Positions 22,975 through 35,018 of a stretch of DNA of 64,000 bases are shown piece after piece. The notes beneath the pieces were generated by a model, which was given only the letters and a program-made list of their open reading frames with translations, ran no database searches and had not been told where the DNA came from. The DNA comes from Pinus tabuliformis. Lineage: Eukaryota; Streptophyta; Pinopsida; Pinales; Pinaceae. Both the position numbers and the translations under genes were made by a program. The stretch is taken from contig CM062804.1 of assembly GCA_031772625.1 (NCBI GenBank), positions 1,017,270,514 through 1,017,334,513 on the forward strand, given 5' to 3'. The number at the start of each line of letters is the position of its first letter. Positions within the stretch are counted from its first letter, which is position 1.

Positions 22975-25480
22975 TTTACTAGCAACACCTTTTTTTCCTC
23001 AACCATATCCCTCAAAAAGTGATACTAAACATCAATGTGCTTTGTATTTGAATGATAAGTAGGGTTAATAGCCAAGAAAATTACACTTTGGTTGTCACAG
23101 TCTATCCTTATAGCTCGTTGTACTAATCGCATACTTGAACACATATCCATGTATTCTGCCTCTATAGTTGAAAGTGCCACTGCTGACTGCAACTCCAAAT
23201 AGGTTAAACACATATCCACTTGTAGATCTTCTCTGATCCAGATCTCCAACACAGTATGCATCAACAAAGACATGGATGTAAAAAACTCTATCCAATACTG
23301 GTCTTCATTAGTAGCACAGACCATAATCACTAGTGCCACACAAATACTTGAAAACCCACATCATTGCTGTCCAATGCTCCTTCCCTGGTTTTGACTTAAA
23401 CCTACTCAATACTCCTAGTGCATGTGCAATGTCTGTTCTAGCACAGACCATTGCATACATTAGGCTACCGACTGCACTTGCGTATGGAACACGGGACATG
23501 TCCTCTTCCTCTTCTTGTGTCTTGTCACACTATTCAAAATATATCTTTACACCTACAGGAATAGGAACCTTCACTGTTTACTATCCTGCATATTAAACCT
23601 TTGTAGTATTGTCTCGACATACTTCCTCCAGTTTAACCAGAGCTTCCTCTTTTCCCGATCTCATTTAATTTCCATGCCCAAAATAGTTTGCGGCACGAAG
23701 ATCCTTCATGTCTAATTTGGAGGATAATTGGGTCTTTAAATCTTGGATAATTTCTTTGTCATTTCCAATCAGCAACATATCATCCACATACAAGACTAGA
23801 TAAATAATACAATCACCAATTAATTTAAAATACACACAGTGATCCACTTTGCTTCTGGTGAATCCATGTCCCCGTATATATGTATCAAATTTCTGATACC
23901 ACATCCTTAGTGACTGTTTTAACCCATACATAGACGTTTTTAACATGCATACCGGTTCTTTCTTTCCCTTCACCACAAAGCCTTCAGGGTGCTTCTTGTC
24001 GATCTATTCTTCTAGATCCTCGTGAAGAAATGTTGTCTTCATATCCATCTATTCTACCTTAAAATTAAAAGCAGTAGAAACAAATAAAAGTAATATGACA
24101 GAAGCTATCTTGGCAAAAGGAGAAAAAATATCACCAAAATCAATTCCCGACACCTGGGAATTAACTTTGCTACTAGCTGAGCTTTGTATTTCTCCACCTT
24201 GCCTTCTGCATTCATCTTCTTCTTAAACACCCATTTGCTTCCAATGGGTTTCCTTCTAGCCGACAACTCCACCAGATCCTAAGCCTCAATTTTGTCCAAA
24301 GATTCCATTTCATCAACCATGGCCTCCTTCCAGATTTTTCCATCCTCTGAATCTACTACCTCCCTGACTATTCTGGGATCATCATTAGTAATAGATAAAG
24401 AAAAATTTGAACAAAAAGTAGATGGATTATACCTTTTTGGCTGCCTTCTGTCTCGAACTGATCTTCTCATATATGGAGTTTGTGGCTCTTCACTTCTGAT
24501 TCCTATTCTGTTGTAGAGTCTGATTCTTCCTCCTTTATCTCAAACTCTATCTTCTCAGGTTCCTTTGGTAGGAACTCATGTTTAAAAACATCTTTCACCT
24601 GTCTAAACACCACATCTCGGTTGTACACAACCTTCCTTGTTTCTGGGTTCCAAATCTTATAACCTTTTAAACCATCCTTATGCCCAATAAAAAGAACACA
24701 TTTTAGATTTACTATCCAACTTGGTTCTTTTCTCCTTTGGAACATGTACATATGCATCATAACCAAATACCCTCAGGTGTGAAAGAGTATTTCTTACCAA
24801 TCCATACGTCATGTGGAGTCTTATCCTCCAATGCAGATGAAGGTGATCTATTGACTAGATAGCATGCAGTCTCCACCGCCTCTACTAAAAATTCCTGTCC
24901 TAACTCGACACTACTGAGCATGTTTCTTGTCTTTTCCATCAACGTCCTGTTCATTCTTTTTGCAATTCCATTTTGCTGAGGTGTATATGGAGTAGTCTTC
25001 TATCATGCTATACCACACTTGTTATAGAAGTCTTCAAATTCCTTCTTGTAGAACTCTCCACCATTATCTGTCCTCAACACCTTTATCTTCTTCTCTATCT
25101 AGTTTTCCACGGAGCCTTAAATTCTTTTAACTTGTCAAAGACTTCAGATTTCTTCCTGAAGAAATCTATCTAGGTATTCCTTGAAAATTCATCTATAAGT
25201 GATACATATTACACAGAATTACCCAGTAATGGAACTGACACAAGTCCAAACATATCACTGTGCACAAGCTCTAATATCCCTTTCGCCCTCTTAGCACCAG
25301 AGGGGAAACTCACCCGATTTTGCTTCCTATATACACAATTTTCACAGAAACCGAAATACAGAGAGAAATTAGACATACCTTATACCATACCATTATCATA
25401 AAGTATTCGAAGGCCTTTCTCTCCAATATGTCCAAGCTTTTAATGCCATAGCATGGTATTTTGTCCAGAGACCATTATAT
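22975..25480 (-). pseudogene. Copia A integrase-RT-RNase H remnant
   Basis: Minus-strand pieces line up with the better-kept element B. RNase H is at 22975-23340 (NPTYHSNTKHIDV). An RT C-terminal region at 23308-23976 includes VPYASAVGSLMYAM and LVLYVDDMLLIGND. RT N-terminal pieces lie at 24279-24470, and the integrase C-terminal region at 24503-24954. The integrase core, up to the C insertion, is at about 25000-25480. Numerous stops and shifts make it non-functional. The YVDD active-site motif survives. Confidence 0.8.
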
Positions 25481-26442
25481 TGTTGAAAATAGCAACAAGA
25501 AATGCTAAAAATAACATTGCTATAGATAACATTTCAAGATATATTCCAATTTTAATTTGTCCTTGAATTAAAATTCAAATTTAGTCTCACCAGATGTTTG
25601 AAAAATAATTAATTAATTCATCTTGAGTTAATTAGTTAGAGAAATTCAAACATGAAGTCTTTGTGAAGACATGCAACAATTATTCCTTTGATTAAGGAAG
25701 TTATCCCTTAATTAAGGAGATAAGGATGAGTTGTAATTAGTTAGCTCAGTTAACTGAGTTAAGTCTAGTTATATTAGTTCCAGACAGTTGGATGAACTAA
25801 TTGTGAGTTCAGTTCGTTAATGCATGCATGCATGCAACTAGTGTTCTCCAGATAACTGAATATTCTCTCATAAATAACTCATGAATGTCAGTTTAGACAA
25901 AGACTGAGTTGAGATTAAAGACAGGGACAATGTACTATCAATTGGAGGAATTTTCCTATAAAGGAAACTCATCCATGCAGAAGGAACAAGGTTCTTTGAG
26001 GATTGTGCAATTTCTACAAAGGTCAGAGCAGTGTGTGAGGTGAGCATCACACAGGTTACAGCTGGAGGACCCAAGGAAAATGGCGCAAGGAAATAGGAGG
26101 CTTAGAGGACAAAGGAGAAGGCATATGTGTTGTCTATTTTGCCTATGAGCAGCAGTGATGGATTGTACTGAGAGCTGGATAGCTTGAGAGCTAAAGCTTT
26201 GTGTAATCCTGAGATATTTCCACTTGTATGATAATACAAATAGCGAGGTTTTTAGCTGAGGCTTTCCCCAGAGTATTCTTCTGTATTTCATGTGTGATTG
26301 AATCTTCTTCTCTGTTATATGTGTTTTGTTTGATCTTTCTAAAAATCGATTAAGCTTTTGCAAGTTTGATTGTAGAAGTAGATTAAGTATTTTGCATTAG
26401 TACATTGCATAATCAGTTTAATCTACAGTGAGAATTTCTACA
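25481..26442 (+). repeat. 5' LTR of C (962 bp)
   Basis: It starts TGTTGAAAATAGCAAC and ends TTTCTACA. A TATA-like TATAAAG at 25957-25963 is a plausible promoter. It matches the copy at 27346 over its full length with scattered substitutions. Confidence 0.9.
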
Positions 26443-26458
26443 TGGTATTAGAGGCAAG
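26443..26458 (+). other. Primer-binding site of C
   Basis: TGGTATTAGAGGCAAG follows the LTR directly. It is a decayed form of the initiator tRNA-Met site TGGTATCAGAGC. Confidence 0.7.
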
Positions 26459-26515
26459 TTTATCGGAGCAAAGTTTATTGGATTAGTGAAAAGCATACAA
26501 AGAAGAGAATTCGAA

Positions 26516-26545
26516 AATAAATAAATAAATAAATAAATAAATTTG
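26516..26545. repeat. (AAAT)n microsatellite inside C
   Basis: About seven AAAT units lie between the primer site and the only coding-like part of C. Confidence 0.9.
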
Positions 26546-26737
26546 GGCCGCGAGTTTGCAGAGCATATATGAATTTTTATTGTGCAAAATTTTCAGAAAT
26601 AAATAACAGATCTGGATTCCTTGCAAAAAAATACCCAAATTCAAAAAAAAAATGGGTTGAATCGAAGTTTGGATGAGGGAGATATCGCTGATTTAAAATA
26701 AGCTCTTTTTCCAGAAAATTTCACGACGGCGGGAAAG

Positions 26738-26977
26738 ATGAAACAGATTGGTGTGCTAGCCAAGAACCTGTATGCACTTGAGGTACAAGATGCATGAGAA
26801 GCCTTGAGGATCAAGGCAACGGTTAGATACTTGGTGGTTGAGAGGGAGAGTACATTACCTCTCAACATGCAATCCCAAAAGAAGTCTCAAACAATTGTGG
26901 AAGACCCACATTTAGAGTTAGTAGAGGGATCACATGCAGCCATACCTCCAGGTGTGAGGTGGGGCGCTGTGAAGTGA
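26738..26977 (+). pseudogene. Short gag-like or unknown frame in element C
   Basis: An 80-codon frame from ATG 26738 to TGA 26975 is broken once by TGA after LYALEVQDA. It includes a region LVVERESTLPLNMQSQKK. I do not recognise a domain. It is the only coding-like part between the C LTRs and could be a shrunken gag or a relic. There is no zinc knuckle, protease, integrase or RT. Confidence 0.35.
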
Positions 26978-27345
26978 TAGTCTCAAGAAGGTTGAAATTG
27001 GGTAGGGTCCATTGAGAGGTGTTATCTCATGGATCATACCTTGCTACGGGAGCCCAAAGTACATAGTAGCGGGAAGAATCAGTGGGATTGATGCTGTCAG
27101 AGATCAAAGTGACAAAGGCTAGAGCAGTCAGATATTGAAGAGCATAGAGGTGCAGAGTTTTCAGTCAACAGAGGCAATAACAGTCAGGGACTTTGATGAC
27201 AGACACATCATTTTGATTCAGGTTGGATATTTTTTGTGTTTCTAGAGTTACTGGAGCAACAACACTTGAGAGAAGTGTTGCATGCAGAACATTCCAAAGG
27301 TTCAGGATCGGGATCGAGTTGAATTCCTTTCTTGTTGATAGGGAG

Positions 27346-28306
27346 TGTTGAAAATAGCAACAAGAAATGCTAAAAATAACATTGCTATAGATAGCATTTG
27401 AGGATATATTCCAATTTTAATTTGCCCTTGAATAAAAATTCGAATTTAGTCTCACCAACTGTTTGAAAAATAATTAATTAATTCATCTTGAGTTAATTAG
27501 TTGGAAAAATTCAAACATGAAGTCTTCGTAAAGACATGCAACAGTTATTCCTTTGATTGAGGAAGTCATCCCTTAATTAAGGAGATAAGGATGAGTTGTA
27601 ATTAGCTAGCTCAGTTCACTAAGTTAAGTCCAGTTAAATTAGTTCCAAATAGTTGGAGGAACTAATTGTGAGTTCAGTCAGTTAATTCATGCATGCATAC
27701 AATTAGTGTTTCCAGATAATTGAATATTCTCTCATAAATAACTCATGCACGTCAGTTCAGACAAAGACCCAGTTGAGATTAAAGACAGGGACATTGTACT
27801 ATCAGTTGGAGGAATTTTCCTATAAAGAAAACTCATCCATGCAGAAGGAACAAGGTTCCTTGAGGATTGCGCAGTTTCTACAGAGGTCAGAGCAGTGTGT
27901 GAGGTGAGAATCACACAGGTTACAACTGGAGGACCTAGAGAAAACTGCGCAACGAAATAGGAGGCTTGGGGGACAGAGGAGAAGGCATATGTGTTGTCTA
28001 TTCTGTCCATGAGCAGCAGTGAGGGATTGTACTGAGAGCTGGATAGTTTGAGAGCTAAAACTTTATGTAATCTTGAGATATTTCCACTTGTATGATAATA
28101 CAGATAGCGGGGTTTTTAGCTGAGGCTTTCCCCAGAGTATTCTTCTGTGTTTCATGTGTGATTGAATCTTCTTCTCTATTATATGTGTTCTGTTTGATCT
28201 TGCTCAAAATCGATTAAGCTTCGACAAGTTTGATTGTAGAAGTAGATTAAGTATTTTGCTTTAGTACATTGCATAATCAATTTAATCTATAGTGAGAAAT
28301 TCTACA
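27346..28306 (+). repeat. 3' LTR of C (961 bp)
   Basis: It has the same ends as the left LTR (TGTTG...CTACA). It is followed by TAGAT and then the continuation of element A coding sequence (TTTTCTACTCCACTTTCAGG). Confidence 0.9.
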
Positions 28307-28575
28307 TAGATTTTCTACTCCACTTTCAGGAACCACAAAAATTTTTCACCCATCATTAACAGTACTACCTAGAAGCTTGTATAGAGTTCCAATTCGAACT
28401 CCCCGCATCAATACCAATGCTCTCCGAACCATCTTGCAGGTATATTTCTCGAACATTGTTTTTACACCTACATCATCCATCTTGCTTGCAGAAATCATAT
28501 TTGTGGCCAATGTAGGAATATGTAGAACACTCGAAAGTGTTATAATCCTTCCACATTGCAACTTCAACTTGAATT
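28307..28575 (-). pseudogene. Copia A protease/pre-integrase fragment
   Basis: Minus-strand frame containing KLQCGRIITLSSVLHIPTLA and MISASKMDDVGVK, the region after the Copia aspartic protease. It continues directly from the fragment ending at 33449 once element B is removed, and continues leftward across element C. Confidence 0.85.
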
Positions 28576-28965
28576 TGTAGGTTTTAACCCCGTACAGAAA
28601 TTACCTGCATACGAATTCTAAAACACAGAAAATAAATAATGCGAGAGCAGAACACATAAAACACATATACACAGAGATTTTCCCCTGGATCCCAAAACCG
28701 GGACTACCAGCTTGATTTTTCATTGTGTTCCTTTCAATGTTACAATACATATTTATACATGCCGAAGCATCCAATATCATGGACTCAAAACCATCGCATC
28801 CAATACCATGGACTGAAAACCATCGCATCCAAAAAACATGTACGAAAATCATGCACAAAACCATAGGTGGGTCCGCCCAACCTAACATATGGTCCAAAAC
28901 CAAAATTTTTGGTGCCCCTCAAACCCCCTGCTAACTACGTGGAAAGAATATAACACAACCCAACA
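28576..28965 (-). repeat. 3' LTR of B (390 bp)
   Basis: Plus-strand ends TGTAGG and CCCAACA. A TATA-like TATAAATA reads on the minus strand near 28747-28756. Compared with the 5' LTR it lacks a roughly 38-bp GC-rich piece and carries a roughly 28-bp extra repeat of the CCATGGAC-CCATCGCATC motif. Confidence 0.9.
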
Positions 28966-28985
28966 TTCTCCTACTTGTTGTTTTC
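28966..28985 (-). other. Polypurine tract region of B
   Basis: The minus strand reads AACAACAAGTAGGAGAA directly before the LTR start TGTTGGG, the expected place for the plus-strand primer. Confidence 0.6.
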
Positions 28986-29014
28986 TTTCCATAGGGGGCC
29001 ACAAGAGAGCTTAG

Positions 29015-32000
29015 TCATTTTTCCAGCCTTGAAATGCCCATTGTCTCTCTACACCAAGAGAACTTCTCAGAGCTCACAGATTTTGTCAATGCATCTGCAG
29101 TATTTTTCAAAGTGTCCACCTTTACTAGCAACACCTTTTTGTCTTCTATCATATCCCTCACAAAATGATACTGAACATCAATGTGCTTTGTCTTTGAATG
29201 ATATGCAGGGTTCTTTGCCAAAAAAATTGCACTTTGGCTGTCACAGTCTATCCTTATAGCTTCCTGTACTAACCCCATACTTGAACACAATCTCTGCAAC
29301 TAAACTGCTTCCTTGCTTGCATGAGTGGCTGTCATGTATTCTACCTCTGTAGTTGATAGTGCCACTACAGATTGTTTCTTACTCATCCAACTGACTGCAC
29401 CTCCAAATAGGTTAAACACATACCCACTTGTAGATCTTCTTTGATCCAGATCTCTAGCCCAGTCTGCATCAACAGAGCCATGAATATCCAACACTATGTC
29501 CAATCTTGGTCTTCCTTGGTAGCACAAACCATAATCACTAGTGCCACGCAAATACCTGAAAACCCGCTTCACTACTGTCCAGTGCTCCTTCCCTGGTTTT
29601 GACATAAACCTGCTCAATACTCCCACTGCATGTGAAATGTCTGGTCTAGTACTGACCATTGCATACATCAGGCTACCGACTGCACTTGCATATGGAACAC
29701 GGGACATGTCCTCTTCCTCTTCTTGTGTCTTGGGACACTGTTCAGCAGATAACCTCACACCTACAGGAATAGGAACCTTCATCGATTTACTATCTTGCAT
29801 ATTAAACCTCTGCAATATTGTCTCGACATACTTCCTCTGGTTTAAACAAAGATTCCTCTTTGCCTAATCTCTTTTAATTTCCATGCCCAAAATATAGTTT
29901 GCAGCACCAAGATCTTTCATGTCGAATTTGGAGGACAATTGGGGTTTCAAATCCTGGATAACTTCTTTGTCATTTCCAACCAACAACATATCATCCACAT
30001 ACAAGACCAGATAAATAACATGGTCTCCAATTAATTTAAAATACACACAGTGATCTGCTTTGCTTCTGGTGAAGCCAAGTCCCCGTATAAATGTATCAAA
30101 TTTCTGATACCACATCCTTGGTGACTGTTTTAACCCATATAGAGACTTCTTTAACTTACATACCGGTTCTTTCTTACCCTTCATCGCAAAGCCTTTAGGT
30201 TGCTTCATGTAGATCTCCTCTTCTAGATCCCCGTGAAGAAATGCTGTCTTCACATCCATCTGTTCCACCTCAAAATCAAAAGCAGCAGCAACAGATAAAG
30301 TAATCTAATAGAAGTTACCTTGGCAACATGAGAAAAAATATCACCAAAATCAATTCCCGACACATGGGAATAACCTTTTGCTCCAACCGAGCTTTGTATT
30401 TCTCTACTTTTCCTTCTGCATTTGTCTTCTTTTTGAACACCCATTTGCTGCCATTGGATTTCCTTCCAGTCGGCAACTCCACCAGATCCCAAGCCTCATT
30501 TTTGTGCAAAGATGCCATTTCATCAACCATGGCCTCTTTCCAGAGTTTTCCATCCTCTGAATCCATTGTTTCCTTCACATTTCTGGGATCATCATCAGTA
30601 ATAGACAAAGAAAAATTTGAACAGAAAGCAGATGGACTATACCTTTTTGGCTGCCTTCTTTCTCGAATTGATCTTCTCACAGTCGGAGTTTGTGGCTCTT
30701 CATCTTCTGATTCCTCCTCTGCTGTAGAGTCTGATTCTTCCTCCTTTAGTCAAACTCTATCTTCTCAGATTCCTTTGCTTGGACTTCATGTTTAGTAACA
30801 TCTTTCACCTCTCTAAACACCACATCTCGGCTATACATAACCTTCCTTGTTACTGGGTTCCAAAGCTTATAACCCTTTAAACCATCCTTATACCCAATAA
30901 AGATGCACTTTTCAGATTTACTATCCAACTTTGTTCTTTTCTCCTTTGGAACATGTACATATGCATCACATCCAAATATCCTCAGATGTGAAAGAGAGGG
31001 TTTCTTACCAGTCCATACCTCTTGTGGAGTCTTATCCTCTAACGCTGATGAAGGTGACCTGTTGACCAGGTAACATGCAGTATCCACCACCTCTGCCCAG
31101 AATTTCTGTCCTAACCCGGCACCACTGAGCATGCTTCTTGCCCTTTCCATCAACGTCTTGTTCATTCTTTCTGCAACTCCATTTTGCTGAGGTGTATATG
31201 GAGTAGTCTTCTGCCGTGCTATACCACACTTCTTGCAGAATTCTTCAAATTATTTACTGCAAAACTCTCCACCATTATCTGTCCTCAACACCTTTATCTT
31301 CTTCTCTGTCTGGTTTTCCACTAAAGCCTTAAATTCTTTAAACCTATCAAAGACTTTAGATTTCTTCTTAAGGAAATATATCCATGTATTTCTTGAGAAG
31401 TCATCTATAAATGATACATAGTACATAGACTTACCCAGTGACGGAACCTTCACAGGTCCAAACACATCACTGTGCACAAGCTCTAATATATGTTTCACCC
31501 TCTTACCATCAGAGGGGAAACTCAACCGATTCTACTTCCTGTATACACAATTTTCATAGAAATCAAAATCCAGAGAGCTATTACTCATACCTTCTACCAT
31601 ACCTTTACCATGAAGTATTCGAAGGCCATACCTTTGATGCCACAACATGGTCTTTTCTCTGGAGACCACTAGATTTTCTGCTCCACTTTCAGGAACCACA
31701 AAAATGTTGCACCCATCAACAATAGTGCTACCTTGCAGCTTGTATAGAGTTCCAACCCAAACTCCCCGCATCAATCCCAGCGCTCCCCGAACCATCTTGC
31801 AGGTATCCTTCTCGAACACTATTTTTACACCTACATCATCCAACTTACTAACAGAAATCAGATTTTTGGCTAATGCAGGAATATGCAGAACAACCAGAAG
31901 TGTTCTAACCCTTCCACCTTGAAGCTTCAACTTTACTTTTCCATGACCAATGATTCTAGCCTTCTTGTCATCCCCCAAGAAGACATCACCACCATCATAT

Positions 32001-32929
32001 TTTTCATACTCACAGAACCACTCTCTATGGGGAGTGAAGTGAAAGGATGCACCTGAGTCAATCAACCATGCCTCATGATCTACATGTGTACTTGAAGAAG
32101 CCAAGTACACATCCCCACCTTCATCTGAGGTGGTTTTTGCCTCTGCAAAAGGAGCCTCATCAGATCCCTTTCCTTTGTCAGGAGGTTTAGATTTACAGTC
32201 CCTTTTGAAGTGGCCTTCCTTTCCACATTTCAAGCACACCACCTTTACAGGTTTTCCTGGAGATTTAGATCTCCCTCTAGATTTAGATCTCCCACTCGAT
32301 GACTTATTTTTGTTTCTGTTCTGGGACCGTCCTCGTACGGACAAGGCATCACCATTTTGGCTCTCCATATTTTTCTGTCTCATCTCCTCCGTCAGCAAGG
32401 CTGAAACTATTTCATCAAACTACAAGGCAGTTGCATGGCTACCTATTGTAATAACCAGATTATCCCACGAATCTGGTAGAGAACACAACAAACTGATGCA
32501 CTTATCTTCATCTGAAATTTTAATATCAGCAGATGCTAACTAACTTACCACAGTATTAAATGCATTTATTTGCTCTGTCACCGAGTCTCCATCTTTCATC
32601 CTCAAGTTATACAGCTTTTTCCGCAGGAACAGTTTATTCACCAGAGACTTAGATTGGTACAAAGTCCCTAACTTGTCCCACAAAGCCTTTGCAGTAGCTT
32701 CCCCTGATACATTCAGCAATGCTGAATCTGAGACACACAATCGTATTGTGCTCTTTGCCTTCCGATCCAACTTCTTCCATTCTTCATCGGACACTCCCGT
32801 TGGTTTAGTACTTGGATCTACCGCGATCCACTGATCTTTATCCACCAACAGATCCTCCATCTTGAGTTTCCACAACTCAAAACTCTGACCATTAAATTTC
32901 TCGATCTCTATCTTTCCACTGTTTGCCAT
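29015..32929 (-). pseudogene. Copia B gag-pol polyprotein, broken by stops
   Basis: The start at 32929 (MANSGKIEIEKFNGQSFELW) is a typical Copia gag N-terminus. A zinc knuckle CLKCGKEGHFKRDC lies near 32210. The protease motif is LIDSGASFHFT near 32050. Integrase shows FIDDFSRNTW, LRTDNGGEF and, near 31200, PQQNGVAERMN in a shifted frame. RT spans 29864-30680 with LYVDDMLLVGND near 29970-30005. RNase H (29015-29815) contains DADWARDLDQRRSTSGYVF. Stops include TAG at 32540, 32420, 31532 and 29864. Total length is normal for Copia (about 1300 codons). It is recognisable throughout but interrupted about eight times. Lineage is probably Tork-like, an inference from general similarity. Confidence 0.9.
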
Positions 32930-33034
32930 CTTCTTTCACCACTAGAATCGATCTCGCAGATCTCCCACTGAACAGGGTCTACCACGGGCTTGAGCGAAAC
33001 CCCTCAGCAACAAAGGCGTCCCCTTGAAGCCAAA

Positions 33035-33049
33035 TCTGCTCTGATACCA
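33035..33049 (-). other. Primer-binding site of B
   Basis: The minus strand reads TGGTATCAGAGCAGA, a perfect initiator tRNA-Met type match, two bases from the 5' LTR. Confidence 0.92.
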
Positions 33050-33051
33050 AA

Positions 33052-33448
33052 TGTAGGTTTCAACCCCGTACAGAAATTACCTGCATACAAATTCTAAAAC
33101 ACAGAAAATAAATAATGCGAGAGCAGAACACATAAAACACATATACACAGAGATTTTCCCTGGATCCCAAAATCGGGACTACCAGCTTGATTTTTCATTA
33201 TGTTCCTTTCAATGTTACAATACATATTTATACATGTCGAAGCATCTAATACCATGGACCGAAAACCATCGCGTCCAAAAAACATGTGCGAAAATCATGC
33301 ACAATACCATAAGTGGGTCCGCCCAACCTAACATATGGTCCAAAACCAAAATTTTCCGGGGCGCTGCCCCAGACCGCATAAAGTGGGGTTAAAAGTGCCC
33401 CTCAAACCCGTTCTTAACTACGTGGAAAGAATATGACACAACCCAACA
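33052..33448 (-). repeat. 5' LTR of B (397 bp)
   Basis: It has the same ends as the copy at 28576 and includes a GC-rich segment near 33355-33392 missing from the other copy. AAATT follows outside. Confidence 0.9.
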
Positions 33449-34425
33449 AAATTTTCTGTGTCTAATGATTCTAGCCTTCCTATCATTCCCTAAGAAGACA
33501 TCACCACCATCATATTTCTCATACTTGCAGAACCACTCCCTATGGGGAGTGAAGTGAAAGGATGTACTTGAGTCAATAAACCATGCCTTATGATCTACAT
33601 GTGCGTTTGAAGAAAAAGCCAAGTACACATACCCACCTTCATCTGAGTTGGTTTTTGCATCTGTAGAAGGAGCATCATCAAATCCCTTTCCTTTCTCAGG
33701 AGATTTAGATCTATAGTCCTTTTTGTAGTGATCTTCCTTTCCACATTTCCAACATACCTTTACATTTTTTCCTGGAGATTTAGATCTCCCACTCGAGGAC
33801 TTATTCTTGTTTCTACTCTGGGACCATCCTTGTACAAACAAGGCATCTCCATTCTAGCTCTACAAATTTTTTCGTCTCATCTCCTTTGACAACAAGGATG
33901 AGACTATTTCATCAAACTTCAAGGTATTTGTATTGCTACCTATATCAACAACTAGACTATCCCACAAATCTAGTAGAGAACACAGGAAACTGATGCACTT
34001 ATCTTCATCTGAAATTTTATATCAATAGATAACAACTGGCTTACCACAATATTAAAGGAGTTCAGATGTTTTGTCGCTGAGTCTCCATCCTTCATCCTTA
34101 GGTTATACAACATTTTCCACAAGAAAAATTTGTTCACCAGAGACTTAGATTGGTACAAAGTCCTTAACTTGACCCACAAATCCTTCGTTGTAGCTTCCCC
34201 TGATACATTCAACAATACTGAATCTGAGATACACAACCGTATTTTGCTCTTTGTCTTCTGATCTAGTTTCGCGCATCCTTCTGCTAACATTGTTGTTAGC
34301 TCAGTACTTGGATTTACCACAATCCATTGATCTTTATCCATCAGCAGATCCTCCATCTTGAGTTTCCACAACTCAAAACTCTGACCATTAAATTTCTCGA
34401 TCTCTATCTTTCCACTGCTCTCCAT
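33449..34425 (-). pseudogene. Copia A gag, zinc knuckle and protease start
   Basis: The start at 34425 (MESSGKIEIEKFNGQSFELW) is nearly identical in pattern to B gag. The first piece runs to 33970. The zinc knuckle reads CWKCGKEDHYKKDY near 33740, where the last cysteine is replaced by tyrosine. The protease motif reads FIDSSTSFHFT, where the usual DSG has become DSS. The frame ends at the B insertion point at 33449 (IIRHRKF) and resumes at 28575. It is non-functional. Confidence 0.87.
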
Positions 34426-34530
34426 CTTCTTTCACCGCAAGAACTGATCCCACAAATCTCCCACTGAACAATGTCTACCACAAGCCGAAGAAAAACCCCT
34501 TAGCACGAAATGCGTCCCCTTGAAGCTGAA

Positions 34531-34544
34531 ACAATTTGATACCA
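34531..34544 (-). other. Decayed primer-binding site of A
   Basis: The minus strand reads TGGTATCAAATTGT two bases from the LTR. The first eight bases match the initiator tRNA-Met site and the rest has drifted. Confidence 0.7.
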
Positions 34545-34546
34545 AA

Positions 34547-35018
34547 TGTAAGTTTTAACCCTGTACAAAAATTACCTACAAACGAATTCTTAAAAACAAA
34601 AAATATGCAATGGCGAGAAACACAAAACAAATACACAGAGATTTTCCCCCAGATCCCAACACCGGGACTACCAGATTGATTTTTCATTATTTTCCTTTCA
34701 ATATATATATATATACATGTCAAAGAATTCATAAACCCCAATCCATTAGCCTTGGATTAGCACATACCCATAGTTCCCTTGACCAAATCTACAAAATACC
34801 ATGGGCTAAAAACCATCATGCCCAAAACCATATGCAAAACCCATGCACAAAACCATAGGTAGGTCCACCCACCCATGAAACCCTCCAATAAGGGGGTTGC
34901 ACCCCCTTTGTGTCCCCCTTGCTGTGCCCGAAATAACTAACAGGGGGGGCTAACGGCTCCCCTGCGACCTCCCTGTGTGTGCGACTACTCGTGGAAAGAA
35001 TATAACAGACTCTCAACA
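34547..35018 (-). repeat. 5' LTR of A (472 bp)
   Basis: Plus-strand ends TGTAAG and CTCAACA. It shares long stretches with the B LTRs (ACACAGAGATTTTCCC, GGGACTACCAG), so A and B are related families. A (TA)n run lies near 34702-34715. Confidence 0.88.

Larger units (their letters stand above)
25481..28306 (+). mobile_element. Non-autonomous LTR element C inserted in A
   Basis: Two direct LTRs of 962 and 961 bp (25481-26442 and 27346-28306) begin TGTTG and end CTACA. They enclose about 900 bp that lacks pol. A primer site follows the left LTR, and a purine-rich GATAGGGAG precedes the right LTR. Flanking five-base repeats are TATAT and TAGAT (one mismatch). The equivalent unoccupied site in element B reads CACTAGATTTTC, which supports TAGAT as the target. 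Large LTRs with a short non-pol interior fit a LARD/TRIM-like parasite that uses another element's enzymes. Confidence 0.85.
28576..33448 (-). mobile_element. Copia element B, minus strand, complete ends
   Basis: A 4.9-kb element with 3' LTR 28576-28965, 5' LTR 33052-33448, a primer site at 33035-33049 and all Copia domains in order gag-PR-IN-RT-RH on the minus strand. Flanking five-base repeats are GAATT and AAATT (one mismatch). It sits within the protease region of A, splitting homologous sequence; A's frame resumes on the other side. LTRs begin TG and end CA. Several premature stops mean it is no longer autonomous. Confidence 0.93.
22650..35018 (-). mobile_element. Copia element A, minus strand, with nested B and C
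   Basis: The 5' LTR is on the right (34547-35018) and a truncated 3' LTR on the left (22650-about 22970). Between them gag, protease, integrase, RT and RNase H are found in minus orientation, interrupted by C (25481-28306) and B (28576-33448). Removing the two insertions leaves about 4.7 kb, normal for a Copia element. No matching target-site duplication flanks A (TGGTA on the left, AAAAA on the right), so an end has been rearranged. A and B belong to closely related families. Confidence 0.85.

Noticed and set aside
30328-30795. 155-codon plus-strand frame
   Set aside because: It is the reverse-strand shadow of the Copia B RT region.
22650-35018. TGGTA/AAAAA as the target-site duplication of A
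   Set aside because: The five-base flanks do not match, so no duplication is claimed.
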